This document shows positions 37,217 to 48,300 of a DNA stretch of 64,000 nucleotides, piece after piece. The number at the start of each line of letters is the position of its first letter. The first letter of the stretch is position 1. The notes beneath the pieces are model-generated. The model had not been told where the DNA came from and searched no databases. It saw nothing but the letters and a program-made list of their open reading frames with translations. A program made the translations under genes and the position numbers. Origin of the DNA: Zoroaster sp. YZ-2022 (lineage: Eukaryota > Echinodermata > Asteroidea > Forcipulatida > Zoroasteridae); contig CM055816.1 in the NCBI GenBank assembly GCA_029582265.1, positions 20,145,843 to 20,209,842 of the forward strand, in the 5' to 3' direction.

Positions 37217-37563
37217 AATAATAATAATAATGTGTGGACTTATATAGCGCACGTATCCACCAACTGAGTGGTGCTCAAGGCGCCTATTATTACCCCTGCT
37301 CATCAGGCTCATAAATCATTCCTGAAACCATCTCAGCTCCCTGGGGAGTATACAGCTCAATTGCTGCCATTACAGCACATATAGGGCTAATCAACCAACT
37401 CTGCCCTCACAGGTACCCATTTAACCCCTGGGTGGAGAGAAGCAATTATGGTTAAGTGTCTTGCTCAAGGACACAAGTCTCACGGCCGGGATTCGAACCC
37501 ACATTCTGCTGCTAACACCAGAACTTGAGTCCGGTAAGCTAGACCGCTCGGCCACGACACTCC
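37217..37563 (-). mobile_element. tRNA-derived SINE (Leu/Ser-type head)
   Basis: On the minus strand the element begins GAGTGTCGTGGCCGAGCGGT (A box TGGCCGAGCGG), has the B box GGGTTCGAATCCC, then the block TGTCCTTGAGCAAGACACTT shared with the SINE at 17004. It ends with GTGCGCTATATAAGTCCACA and a (TTA)n tail. The long-variable-arm tRNA type is suggested by the distance between boxes. It lies in intron 4 of the recombinase-like gene, in the same orientation. Confidence 0.9.
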
Positions 37564-37739
37564 ATTAACCCTCCTATGCCCAGGCTGAAATTTGGCCCAG
37601 TCAGCACGGCACTCACAGATAGTCACTTGAGTATTTTTGGGTGCATTGCCAATTAGTAGGTCAAACCACAGAGTCACACAGAGCTGTGTATGTAGTTGAG
37701 TGGTTTTAGTTTTACCTCCTAGCCACATGTCCTTGCATT

Positions 37740-37852
37740 TATTTGAGTGCACTGCACAAAGTCAATGGGTTGGGAGTTACATACAAATTTTGAGTGTATT
37801 TGAGTGCACTGCACAAAGTCAATGGGTTGGGAGTTACATACAAATTTTGAGT
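37740..37852. repeat. 55-57-bp tandem duplication
   Basis: Two near-identical copies of a unit containing TTTGAGTGCACTGCACAAAG and TCAATGGGTTGGGAGTTACA. They lie in intron 4 of the recombinase-like gene. Confidence 0.9.
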
Positions 37853-40478
37853 AGGGTAGGGTTAATAGAGAGAAAGAGAAATAGAAAGAAAGATAGAGAA
37901 AAATAGATGGACTGAAAAACAGATGGAAACAAAAAATATAAACAGCCAAAACATACTGTTATCACTAGAATCATCACTCGAGTCACAGTAGTCAGAAGAA
38001 TCACTGCTGCCGTCATCAGTGGTGAAGCCCTCTGCAAATAAATAAAGAACAGCAAAGAAATGATTAAAGTATTTCTGCTCGCGTAAGAATGTGCTGGCCA
38101 CGGTGGAGGGAGGGGGCGAGAGGGGATGAGAAAATGTCGGTCACCTACATGTAGGCAATTGGGAGCGAACAAAAAAAGTGAGGTACACACAGAGGAGATA
38201 TTAGTTTTCACAGTGGCTGTACGTACCTCCAGTGACATGTAACTCTTGCAGTGATTTGCCATGCTGGGACTCCAAGTTGCCCCTCTCCAAGCTGAGGAAA
38301 AGTCGTGACAGTTGAGTAACCCTCTGGACGGTATCTGGCATCTGGTAGTATTCACGATGGACTCGCAAATCGTGACCCATGAAGTCTGCCAGGGTTTCCA
38401 GCTGATGGTCCTTCAAGGCAAGAATTTGTGACGCAGTCGCGACATGTTTCCGAAGTTGGGTAGAGCGGATGCTGTCGGCATTGTCGAGGCCTGCATCGTT
38501 TGCATACGCTCTGAGACAGTCACTTCCCCGAATATGGCTCATGCCTCCATAACAAGACCGTGCAAACAAGTACACGTTATCCTGTGCAACTCCAGCTTGA
38601 ATTCTCTTTGCAACCAGAGCATTCAACCACGTCATGGCCTCGTTGCTGAGAAGGACCGGCACAGTTCTGCCCCTCTTACCAACTATTTCAACGACTTTGA
38701 ACATTTTGCAGAGGTGCCTTTCGAGATCAGTGAGCACGCAGTCCCTATTGACAACAGATGTACTGTGCTTGTTGAAATCTTCAACTTTCATCTTGGAAAC
38801 TTCACCCTGCCTCCTGCGATTGAACATAATGAGGCTGCACAGTGTGACCTCATTCAATATCTTCCAGGGTGCGATGACTTGTTTCCCCCGGGCAGCTTGA
38901 AGGAGTCGCAATTGCCTGTCACCAGTGTCATTGAGAAACGATGACATTTTAACCACATCAGCATTTGTGGGGAGAATGGTGGGTTTATTACGCTTTACTT
39001 GGTACAGTGTTCTGTGCGCATGGGTGGACACAAGTTCTCTCCATTTCATTTCACACAATTGCAGGAACTGGTCGGATGTTTGTGCTTTGTGCCTTTCACC
39101 GGACTCCAGAGCATTTCCTTTGAGAATGACTGCACATTTCTTGATGGAATGCCCAATCTTCAGTGCTAGAGATGGAACATTATACAACTGGTTGTCTTCA
39201 CTGAAGCCTGCGATATCCTGAACAGCCTTGAATATATCATTGAGGTGGTGGGGATGGATGAATACTTCAAGTGATGCATTTGGTAGGTTGGTGTTTTTTC
39301 GCAGTTGGATGACGAGGCGACCCAATTCGCATAGCTTGTTTCGGATATAGCCATGTTGAGCTACGTCGTGGCCGAGCTTCAGGTATTCACGTTTGGCTAC
39401 TTCGATAATCAGTGAATCGGTTTTGACTATGACAGATATATCATCTCTCTTCATGGGACTTAAAACTTTGTTCAACTTGAAAGATACACCAACAGGAGGA
39501 GGTTTCAACAAATCACTCTTGTGAACCACTCGTCCACGCCTACACCCTCCATCAGTATGTGCATTGAGCACAGGCTTAATTGGGCACCGGTGTCTCCAAA
39601 GATCACTGCGTACATAATAACCAAAACAATATATGCACGGTCCATAGTCATGGGGATCTGCCTTATGATTGGGCCTATATGCCACAATGAGGACACCCTC
39701 ACCCTCTCGAAGTACTTTGCAATTGTGTCTGTGATTACCAACATTACGTATTTTCAACAGAAGATTGTTACGGGCACTACGGTCGGTCTCGAGGTAATAT
39801 CTACAACTTCTCTTTCTTCCTTATGGCAAGACCGAAGATGACGGGGCAACTTAGCCTGAGGTTCGTCACAGTAAAAACAAAAGTGTTTTTGTCCCATTTC
39901 CTTTGACCACCCATATTACTGGTCTGCATGACTGTCACGCCGCAGTTCTCATCGGGTTCAAAATCGTCAGGTGAGCTGTGTGGCTCGTTAGTCGGGCTGC
40001 TATGACATCCCGAGGCTTCAGGGGTAACACTGGAAAGGGTTGGTTGGCCACCGTCATCCCTGCACTGTGGCGATGATGGGTGGACCAGCTAGAATGAAAT
40101 AAAACAGACATATTTATCAGCAGTGGATACACGCTATTTTCGATCTGGGAAAGGCTGCAGTGAAAGGGAAGGGGGGGGAGCTACGGCCAAACCCCATTAA
40201 CCCTCCTATTATCAGTGTAGTTCTTCACAAAGTGGACCCATACTTCAAAATGTCTCAACTGGGACATATTGTGGTACGCACTTTCTTATCTAATGATTAA
40301 TGGCATAGCCCAAGGCTCTTCAGAGAGATGAGGTAAACTGAAGCAGCCACCTGCTTTGTTCATTGCAAGGCTAACTTGAAATAAACCAGTGCAGTAAATT
40401 GCGGTATACACGTACTGTGTGAGGATCAGAACAGTTTGGTTTTTGTCCCATACCCAGGGGCATTTTGGGGTATCCATG

Positions 40479-40577
40479 AGTAGTATGTTAGATGGGGGTT
40501 ATAAGACAACTAATAAAAAATGATTTTTAAAAATCATTTTTAGTAGTTGTCCTAGAACCCCCATCTAACATACTACT
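40479..40577. repeat. 99-bp near-perfect hairpin
   Basis: Arms of about 47 bp begin AGTAGTATGTTAGATGGGGG and end in its exact complement, and the centre is GATTTTTAAAAATC. It is in intron 1 of the recombinase-like gene. It could be a tiny MITE or a precursor-like small-RNA hairpin. Confidence 0.8.
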
Positions 40578-41219
40578 GCATGTACCATTCTTGTGTACAG
40601 TATGCAATATTTTGAGGCATGCACACAAAAAGCATTGTGTACTCAGCAGATTTTTTGTTGCAGCATTTTGGAGACTGCATGTATAGAAGGGTTAATGTGT
40701 GTGTAAGGTACTTACTTTACAGGGCAACTTCTTTTGGTGACGACCCCTGCGTTCCATGTTGCTAAAGATACTTATAGCATACGCATTGACTCACTGGGGA
40801 AAAATAATATAAATCACAAACCTGAATTAATACAGACTAACCCTCCTACAATCAGTGAAATTTTTCAAGCAAACCATTCACGCCACTACAAGCCATTGCT
40901 ATGGTAGGCAGTGGCTCCTCATAGCTATATTGCATAGTAACATAATGCCTCATAATGTCCGTTGGTTTAAGTGGTTTGTGATTGACATATTGCAGGGCAT
41001 ATTACTTTGTTCCAGACTCAGTGGCTGGTGGTAGGTTACTATGGAAAGTCTGTGTTTAAAAAATAACTGCTGAAAATCCCAATGGATGATGGAGGCTTGG
41101 TATGGTTTATTGGTCTCAATGGCTGATGGTGATTTATTATTTGGAGTTTGGTTACAGTGTAACCTGCCAAAAAATCAGGTCAACTGTGATATACATGTGT
41201 CTTTGTATGCATGTATGAG

Positions 41220-41689
41220 TCAACTCGTACCCAAGTCAACTCGTACCCAAGTCAACTCGTACCCAAGTCAACTCGTACCCAAAACATCTTACCCAGGTCA
41301 ATTCGTACCCAGGTCAACTCGTACCCAGGTCAACTCGTGCCCAAGTCAACTCGTAACCAAGTCAACTCGTACCCAAGTAATTTTTTGCGTTATTTAGGCT
41401 ATATTTTTGTTTTATCCGCGATAAAACAAAAACCAACCCTAAATAATGCAAAAAATTACATGTTTCCTTTATTACTTTTTTCATCGAATGACTTGATGAG
41501 TACGAGTTGACTTAGGTACGAGTTGACCTGGGTACGAGTTGACTTGGGTACGAGTTGACTTGGGTACGAGTTGACCTGGGTACGAGTTGACCTGGGTACG
41601 AGTTGACCTGGGTACGAGTTGACCTTGGTACGAGTTGACTTGGGTACGAGTTGACTTGGGTAAGAGTTGACTTGAGTACGAGTTGACCC
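41220..41689. repeat. 470-bp palindrome built from facing 16-bp tandem arrays
   Basis: About ten copies of TCAACTCGTACCCAAG (41220-41378) face about twelve copies of its complement (41497-41689). The spacer is itself palindromic around GTTTTATCCGCGATAAAAC. The structure would extrude as a cruciform or fold back as RNA. Short ORFs over it (QVNSYPSQLVPK-type repeats) are artefacts of the 16-bp unit. Confidence 0.95.
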
Positions 41690-41698
41690 AAATTCATG

Positions 41699-41802
41699 AG
41701 TGTTGGCTCTGAAAAGAGCCGTTGGTGGTCGTCGCTTTGAACAGTGTATGTACTCTGCTCGAAATGTATAGACCACCAACGGCTCTTTTCAAAGCCAACA
41801 CT
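41699..41802. repeat. Palindrome of two facing histone-type 3' stem-loops
   Basis: At 41705-41720 the minus strand reads GGCTCTTTTCAGAGCC, the canonical histone mRNA 3' hairpin. At 41781-41796 the plus strand reads GGCTCTTTTCAAAGCC, with one stem mismatch. Both have the flank ACCAAC before and AACACTC after. The plus copy is followed by CCTCCCAAAGAGAT, resembling a histone downstream element. No histone coding sequence is adjacent. Confidence 0.8.
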
Positions 41803-42208
41803 CCTCCCAAAGAGATTACTAGTTACACATGGTTGTACCCGCAAGTTTACTACTATAGTTATACTAGTATAGTTTTACTATCATCCACACGGAAATTCAT
41901 CAACACCATGGCCTTCAACCATCACTTACTAATTACTATATAAATAGGACCTAGTTTGGTGTTAAAATGACAGCTCTATACTGTGTTTGGTATAATGTAT
42001 TGTTCAATAAACTTAAAATATAATGATTATAAAAGAGTTATAATAAGTCAGCTATGTGGCATTTCATAATATTAAACCCAAGAGGCTGTGATCGCTAATT
42101 ATTATATTACATGTTAATGTCATTATATTAAATGATTACACTACAGGCAGCCTACGACAAACGTTGCATTGAACTTAGCCTAAATAACAAATGCATCTGA
42201 GACTGATC

Positions 42209-42340
42209 TTTACCGTGAAAACGACATGAAAGGTCATTTTGCCGTGAACATTTTTGCTAAGGGCAAATTCACGGTATTTTCACGCTCCAGAAATGACAAA
42301 CTTTATCCACGGCAAAAACACTGCGATTTCACGGCAAAAA
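42209..42340. repeat. TTTACCGTGAAAACGAC repeat, left copy of an inverted pair
   Basis: Contains several TTCACGG/CCGTGAA motifs. An inverted copy is at about 53150-53296, sharing GACATGAAAGGTCATTTTGC and CTAAGGGCAAATTCACGGTA in complement. The pair spans 11 kb. Confidence 0.8.
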
Positions 42341-42814
42341 AGAGTGTCTAAACTCCTATTGTTATTCATAACGGTAAACCATTCTTTCCAATGACAAAAG
42401 GGTGATAACGAGTGTCTCCGGTGTGTTGACATAACGGAAACACTTGCAAATGTTTATGGACAAGTTAGTGTTTAATCTCATTACCGACTGTCACTCGAAA
42501 TAATTTGGCTGGCATAAATGCACGATCATACCTCTTTGATCATACCTCTTTGGTCATACAAGGAACGGCGCCATGGCTATCTCCATGTAGAAAAAGCGTT
42601 AAGGCCGGTTCATTGAAAGCAAACGCGAAATGTCATGCTTTTGAATTCGCTTCGTATTCGGCCCAGTGCATGGTGGAATACGTTTGACTGCAGGCTGAAT
42701 GATAATGAAATTCTATTTACCTCCTATTTCGTATTTCTAAATGGCGATGCCAACAATGTACCCAGATACATTTTAGAAATAGTAAATCAAACGTTATATT
42801 CAGGACAGCGTTTC

Positions 42815-43290
42815 TTCTAGGATTTGAAAACTGCCCGTCCAAACTTATGTTGGATTCGAAAACTGCCCGTCCAAAACAAGCGCGAATCTAATAATGGCGT
42901 GGGCCCCGATTTTGTTTGGATTTTAAATGCTCTCTGTTGCAATCTGAGGCTTCAAAATATTTCCTTATTGGGGATTCTGAGTCTATGCATATAGATATTT
43001 TCAGAAAGGAAGAATAGATCCTGCCTGCCTTTTGTTGATGTTTCTGTCCGTCCGTCTGGCTGACATACGCGGCAGACACAGTCATTATTTGATATAACTC
43101 AACCTCGTCACCATGAGAAAATCGGTGCCCCTCGTTCCTTATACGGGTTGTTGGAATGAGCCGGGGCCAACGGCTAACGTTACACAAATTATAGTCGGCA
43201 ACCAGACGTGTTTCACCTTTAATTTCCCGCTTACTTTGGGGGATTACATGCGTCCTCAGTGTCTACCGGTATACCGGACATTGTAGTCCT
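42815..43290 (+). repeat. Dispersed repeat B, copy 1
   Basis: Shares TAGGATTTGAAAACTGCCCG, TTATTGGGGATTCTGAG, AATAGATCCTG, GAGCCGGGGCCAAC and GTCGGCAACCAGAC, in the same order, with 52296-52800. The two are direct repeats about 9.5 kb apart with many small differences. They are non-coding. Confidence 0.85.
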
Positions 43291-43299
43291 TCGTGAAGA

Positions 43300-44400
43300 A
43301 GCGCCCACGCGTACGTGGAACACGTGCTTCCATTTTAAAAGAAACTTTGACGCTCTAACGAAATAATGTTGTGTGAGAATTTAAAACAATTATAGCGCGG
43401 CAGTAGCACTATCGATATGCGTGCTAGCATGGGCGCAGGCACAGTACAGGCAGCCCACTTCGCCGTATAGGAACAGCATGGCGTGGGTATAGGCTAGTCC
43501 AGCTTGCGATCACCGTTCACATTATCGAACAATGGGTTGAGGGCCAGAATAGCAAGATAGATCAAACACCGACATGGGAATTGGTCACTGGTTTCTGTTA
43601 CATTGTGTAAATACAAAAATGTAATGTAAATTGAAACGTCTTTATTTCAATTATATATATCAATATCATATAATATAATGCGCATCAAACTCGGTTAACT
43701 TCAACACAGTAGAAATTAAATATTTCAGTTTTAACTCTAATTATGGCTGTGGGGCCGGGGAGCGCCGGGTAAAACACGGCTGTGGACATGGGCACAACTC
43801 ACACTGTTCAGCCAAGCGTATCTAGACTGTACAATAAGCGGGCAAGCTATAAAACTGGGCGTACCCTATTCATTGCCCATGAAGTACCCAAACAGCATAA
43901 TTGAAAGACCTGTGTTCAGAAATCACATGAAAAGGCTGTATTCAGAATGCTCTCGAAAGCCCAATCTATTATATAACACGCCCATTCAAGAACAATATGG
44001 TTCACCAAACTATCAGACATCTTGAAGATTTCTATTCAAGGCGCATTCTCAGCAAATGCAGGTGGAAAATCAATTATTTCACCAGCCGTGGCTATAGCCG
44101 TCAACCGTACGCAAGGGGTTGACACCAGTTTAAACTTTTCGTAACATGTACAACTTAGTTTACTAAAACAAGACGTAAATATTTCAAGGAATATCATTCA
44201 TATTATTAATTAAATTTAGATTTTGTTTGGATTACTTTTAAATGCCGAAGATAAAGCTTTTTATTCTACAAATTGAACATATTTCTTGCTAAAATCTAAA
44301 ATCCACAAATTGTTATTCATATCTATGGCTGAAGTTAATGGACAAGATAGTTTTGAAATTGGTATAATTGATGTTTTATGTTGAACTTCATGATGCTCTA
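43300..44400. other. Intergenic, nothing recognised
   Basis: Unique-looking sequence with no convincing frame or repeat. Confidence 0.5.
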
Positions 44401-45360
44401 TTTTCCATAAAACTTTATGATACTGTGCCCTGGGGGATATGTACCGGTAAAGAGTGCAGAGTCCGAAGACTATATAGTGGTAGCAGAAAGGCAGAGAGTA
44501 CTATACTGTGCGCGACGGCGGATTGGCGCGTTCGATGTTGGGTACGAGTTGACTCGTCCCCTGGACTCGGTCATAAGAAAAAATCAACAAAATCAACAAT
44601 TTTTTTTCCTGAAATAAGAATTAATTAATAAAATTTCAGTCATGATAGGACACCATAAAAATATGTCCGAATTAATTCCTTAAAAGAAAAATCCAAAAAT
44701 GTTGAAAGAAAAGAAATGCTGATGAAAATAATTATTTTAAAAACAGTAATTTTTTCCTGAAATGAGAAATAATGAATCAAAGTTGATAACATTTCAGTCA
44801 CGATAGAACACCATTTGAATACGTTCCGTAACAGAAAATTTTGATAGGAGAAAAATACTGATGAAAAGTAACGATAAAAAAATTGATGATACGTTTTGCA
44901 TATTACCAATATAAAATACAACAAATATTAGTTTCTTGTCATAATAATGAGCTTGTATGAATCAAAGACAAGTCCCGACAGGACACTGTGAGTATGAATT
45001 AAATCTTTTAAAGAAAAATCTAAAATGTTGACCAAACATTTACTGATAGAAATGACAGAAAACATTATGATATTGTGCCTTGGGTAAAAATGTTTCCCGG
45101 AAAGAGTGCAGAGTCCGAAGACTATAGTGGCAGCGGAAAGGCGGAGAGAACTATACTGTGGGAGACGGCGGGCTGGCGCGTTCGATGTTGGGTACGAGTT
45201 GACTCGTCCCCCAGACTCGGTCGTAAGAAAAATAAACAAAATCAAAAGTTTTTTTTTATGAAATAAGAATTAATGAATAAAATTTCAGTCAAGATAGGAC
45301 ACCATAATGTCTGAATTAATTCCTTAAAAGAAAAATCTAAAAATGTTGAAAGAAAAGAAT
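44400..45360. repeat. Diverged head of the satellite region, about 660-bp duplication
   Basis: A block containing AAAGAGTGCAGAGTCCGAAG and GTTCGATGTTGGGTACGAGT, then TGACTCGTCCCC, occurs at about 44450-44570 and again at about 45105-45225. The GTACGAGTTGACT core is the unit of the palindromic array at 41497-41689. Confidence 0.8.
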
Positions 45361-45363
45361 ACT

Positions 45364-48300
45364 GGAGTAGATCGCAATCCGATTTTCAGTATTTTTTGCC
45401 CAAAAATGACTACGCTTGTTTTCAACTTAAAAAACAAAAAGTCATGATATCGCGACAAAAGTTCGCATCATGTCTGAAAATTTCAACGTGGTACATGCAC
45501 AAAATAAATTGTTATGGAGAAAATTGAAAAATTTTAGGAATTATACTCTTTGGAGTAGATCGCAATCCTAATTTCAGTATTTTTGCCCCAAAAATTATTA
45601 CGCTTGTTTTCAACTTAAAAAACAAAATGTCATGATATCGTGACAGGAGTTCGCATCATGTCTGAAAATTTCAACGTGGTACATGCACAAAATAAATTGT
45701 TATGGAGAAAATTGAAAAAAATTAGGAATTATACTCTTTGGAGTAGATCACAATCCTAATTTCAGTATTTTTGCCCCAAAAATGATTACGCTTGTTTTCA
45801 ACTTAAAAAAATTTAACGTCGCTATATCGGGACAGAAGTTCACATCATGTCTGAAAATTTCAAGGTGGTACATGCACAAAATAAATTGTTATGGAGAAAA
45901 AAAGGTACGAAGACTTGCACAACTACGAGTTTGAGTGAATCACGCGCATCGCCAGTGTGCCGACAAGGCAAGCTTTTTAACCGGGGCCAACTCGGGCTGA
46001 TAGTGCAGTCAACTCGTTCGTCACACTGGCACCCGACTAATGTAAGTACGTGTATAATGTACATGTACATGTACACATACATGTACACATGTTCATGTAC
46101 ACACAACTCGTGTGTACAGATACAATGTACATGTACATGTACATGTACACTGTATACATTGTACAGTGCAATCGTTCTGGCTGGGTGGATGCCGGGTGTG
46201 AATCAAGATTGCTTAAATCCTTGTGGTCTATCTCTTTCAATACTCCCATAGCCTTGGTTTACGCTTGTTTTCAACTTAAAAAACAAAAAGTCATGCTATT
46301 GTGATAGGAGTTCGCATCATGTCTGAAAATTTCAACGTGGTACATGCACAAAATAAATTGTTATGGAGAAAATTGAAAAAAATTAGGAATTATACTCTTT
46401 GGAGTAGATCACAATCCTAATTTCAGTATTTTTGCCCCAAAAATGATTACGCTTGTTTTCAACTTAAAAAAATTTAACGTCGCTATATCGGGACAGAAGT
46501 TCACATCATGTCTGAAAATTTCAAGGTGGTACATGCACAAAATAAATTGTTATGGAGAAAAAAAGGTACGAAGACTTGCACAACTACGAGTTTGAGTGAA
46601 TCACGCGCATCGCCAGTGTGCCGACAAGGCAAGCTTTTAACGCGGGGCCAACTCGGGCTGATGGTGCAGTCAACTCGTTCGTCACACTGGCACCCGACTA
46701 ATGTAAGTACGTGTATAATGTACATGTACATGTACACATACATGTACACATGTTCATGTACACACAACTCGTGTGTACAGATACAATGTACATGTACATG
46801 TACATGTACACTGTATACATTGTACAGTGCAATCGTTCTGGCTGGGTGGATGCCGGGTGTGAATCAAGATTGCTTAAATCCTTGTGGTCTATCTCTTTCA
46901 ATACTCCCATAGCCTTGGTTTACGCTTGTTTTCAACTTAAAAAACAAAAAGTCATGCTATTGTGATAGGAGTTCGCATCATGTCTGAAAATTTCAACGTG
47001 GTACATGCACAAAATAAATTGTTATGGAGAAAATTGAAAAAAATTAGGAATTATACTCTTTGGAGTAGATCACAATCCTAATTTCAGTATTTTTGCCCCA
47101 AAAATGATTACGCTTGTTTTCAACTTAAAAAACAAAAAGTCATGATATCGCGACAAAAGTTCGCATCATGTCTGAAAATTTCAACGTGGTACATGCACAA
47201 AATAAATTGTTATGGAGAAAATTGAAAAAATTTAGGAATTATACTCTTTGGAGTAGATCGCAATCCTAATTTCAGTATTTTTGCCCCCAAAATTATTACG
47301 CTTGTTTTCAACTTAAAAAAACAAAAAGTCATGATATCGCGACAAAAGTTCACATCATGTCTGAAAATTTCAACGTGGTACATGCACAAAATAAATTGTT
47401 ATGGAGAAAATTGAAAAAATTTAGGAATTATACTCTTTGGAGTAGATCACAATCCTAATTTCAGTATTTTTGCCCCAAAAATGATTACGCTTGTTTTCAA
47501 CTTAAAAAACAAAAAGTCATGATATCGCGACAAAAGTTCGCATCATGTCTGAAAATTTCAACGTGGTACATGCACAAAATAAATTGTTATGGAGAAAATT
47601 GAAAAATTTTGAGAATTATACTCTTTGGAGGTAGATCATAATCCTAATTTCAGTATTTTTGCCCCAAAAATTATTACGCTTGTTTTCAACTTAAAAAAAT
47701 TTAACGTCGCTATATCGGGACAGAAGTTCACATCATGTCTGAAAATTTCAAGGTGGTACATGCACAAAATAAATTGTTATGGAGAAAAAAAGGTACGAAG
47801 ACTTGCACAACTACGAGTTTGAGTGAATCACGCGCATCGCCAGTGTGCCGACAAGGCAAGCTTTTTAACCGGGGCCAACTCGGGCTGATAGTGCAGTCAA
47901 TTCGTTCGTCACACTGGCACCCGACTAATGTCAGTACGTGTATAATGTACATGTACATGTACATGTACACATACATGTACACATGTTCATGTACACACAA
48001 CTCGTGTGTACAGATACAATGTACATGTACATGTACACTGTATACATTGTACAGTGCAATCGTTCTGGCTGGGTGGCTGCCGGGTGTGAATCAAGATTGC
48101 TTAAATCCTTGTGGTCTATCTCTTTCAATACTCCCATAGCCTTGGTTTACGCTTGTTTTCAACTTAAAAAACAAAAAGTCATGCTATTGTGATAGGAGTT
48201 CGCATCATGTCTGAAAATTTCAACGTGGTACATGCACAAAATAAATTGTTATGGAGAAAATTGAAAAAAATTAGGAATTATACTCTTTGGAGTAGATCAC

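Larger units (their letters stand above)
36887..40757 (-). pseudogene. Tyrosine-recombinase-like protein with two zinc fingers and a SANT-like tail, 5 exons, frameshifted
   Basis: Exon 1 is 40757-40716 (MERRGRHQKKLPCK, donor GTAAGT). Exons 2-3 are one block, 40088-38227 (acceptor TTCTAG, donor GTACGT). Exon 4 is 38031-37957 (acidic, EGFTTDDGSSDSSDYCDSSD). Exon 5 is 37129-36887, ending RTWRNIKDFCKNTMKLYQS and a stop. The block holds finger 1 (FCFYCDEPQAKLPRHLRSCH), finger 2 (CIYCFGYYVRSDLWRHRC) and a tyrosine-recombinase-like core. In the 518-codon frame from 39757 I see Arg316 (RRRQGEV), Lys361 (GKRGRTVPVLL), Arg436 (TQLRKH), His462 (FMGHD) and Tyr471 (HREYYQ), nine residues after His462 as in LGH...Y recombinases. 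The box-II His is replaced. Exon 5 carries RPWTVEEK ... PGKRDIE, SANT/Myb-like. Exon phases fit, but frameshifts near 39900, 39815 and 37045 break the frame. The architecture resembles multi-copy uncharacterised fish and invertebrate proteins I recall. DNA binding and recombination are inferred. Confidence 0.75.

Noticed and set aside
38444..39221. Plus-strand ORFs over the recombinase-like gene
   Set aside because: Antisense shadows. The minus-strand frame has the domain motifs and the fitting splice phases.
41086..41844. ORFs with QVNSYPSQLVPKSTRT repeats
   Set aside because: Direct translation of the 16-bp arrays; both strands give similar products because the region is a palindrome.
45840..48192. 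Identical 134-codon ORFs (MSENFKVVHAQNK type) in three satellite units
   Set aside because: Copies are recent tandem duplicates. The frame runs through satellite sequence and an ACATGT tract, giving a Cys/Thr low-complexity tail.
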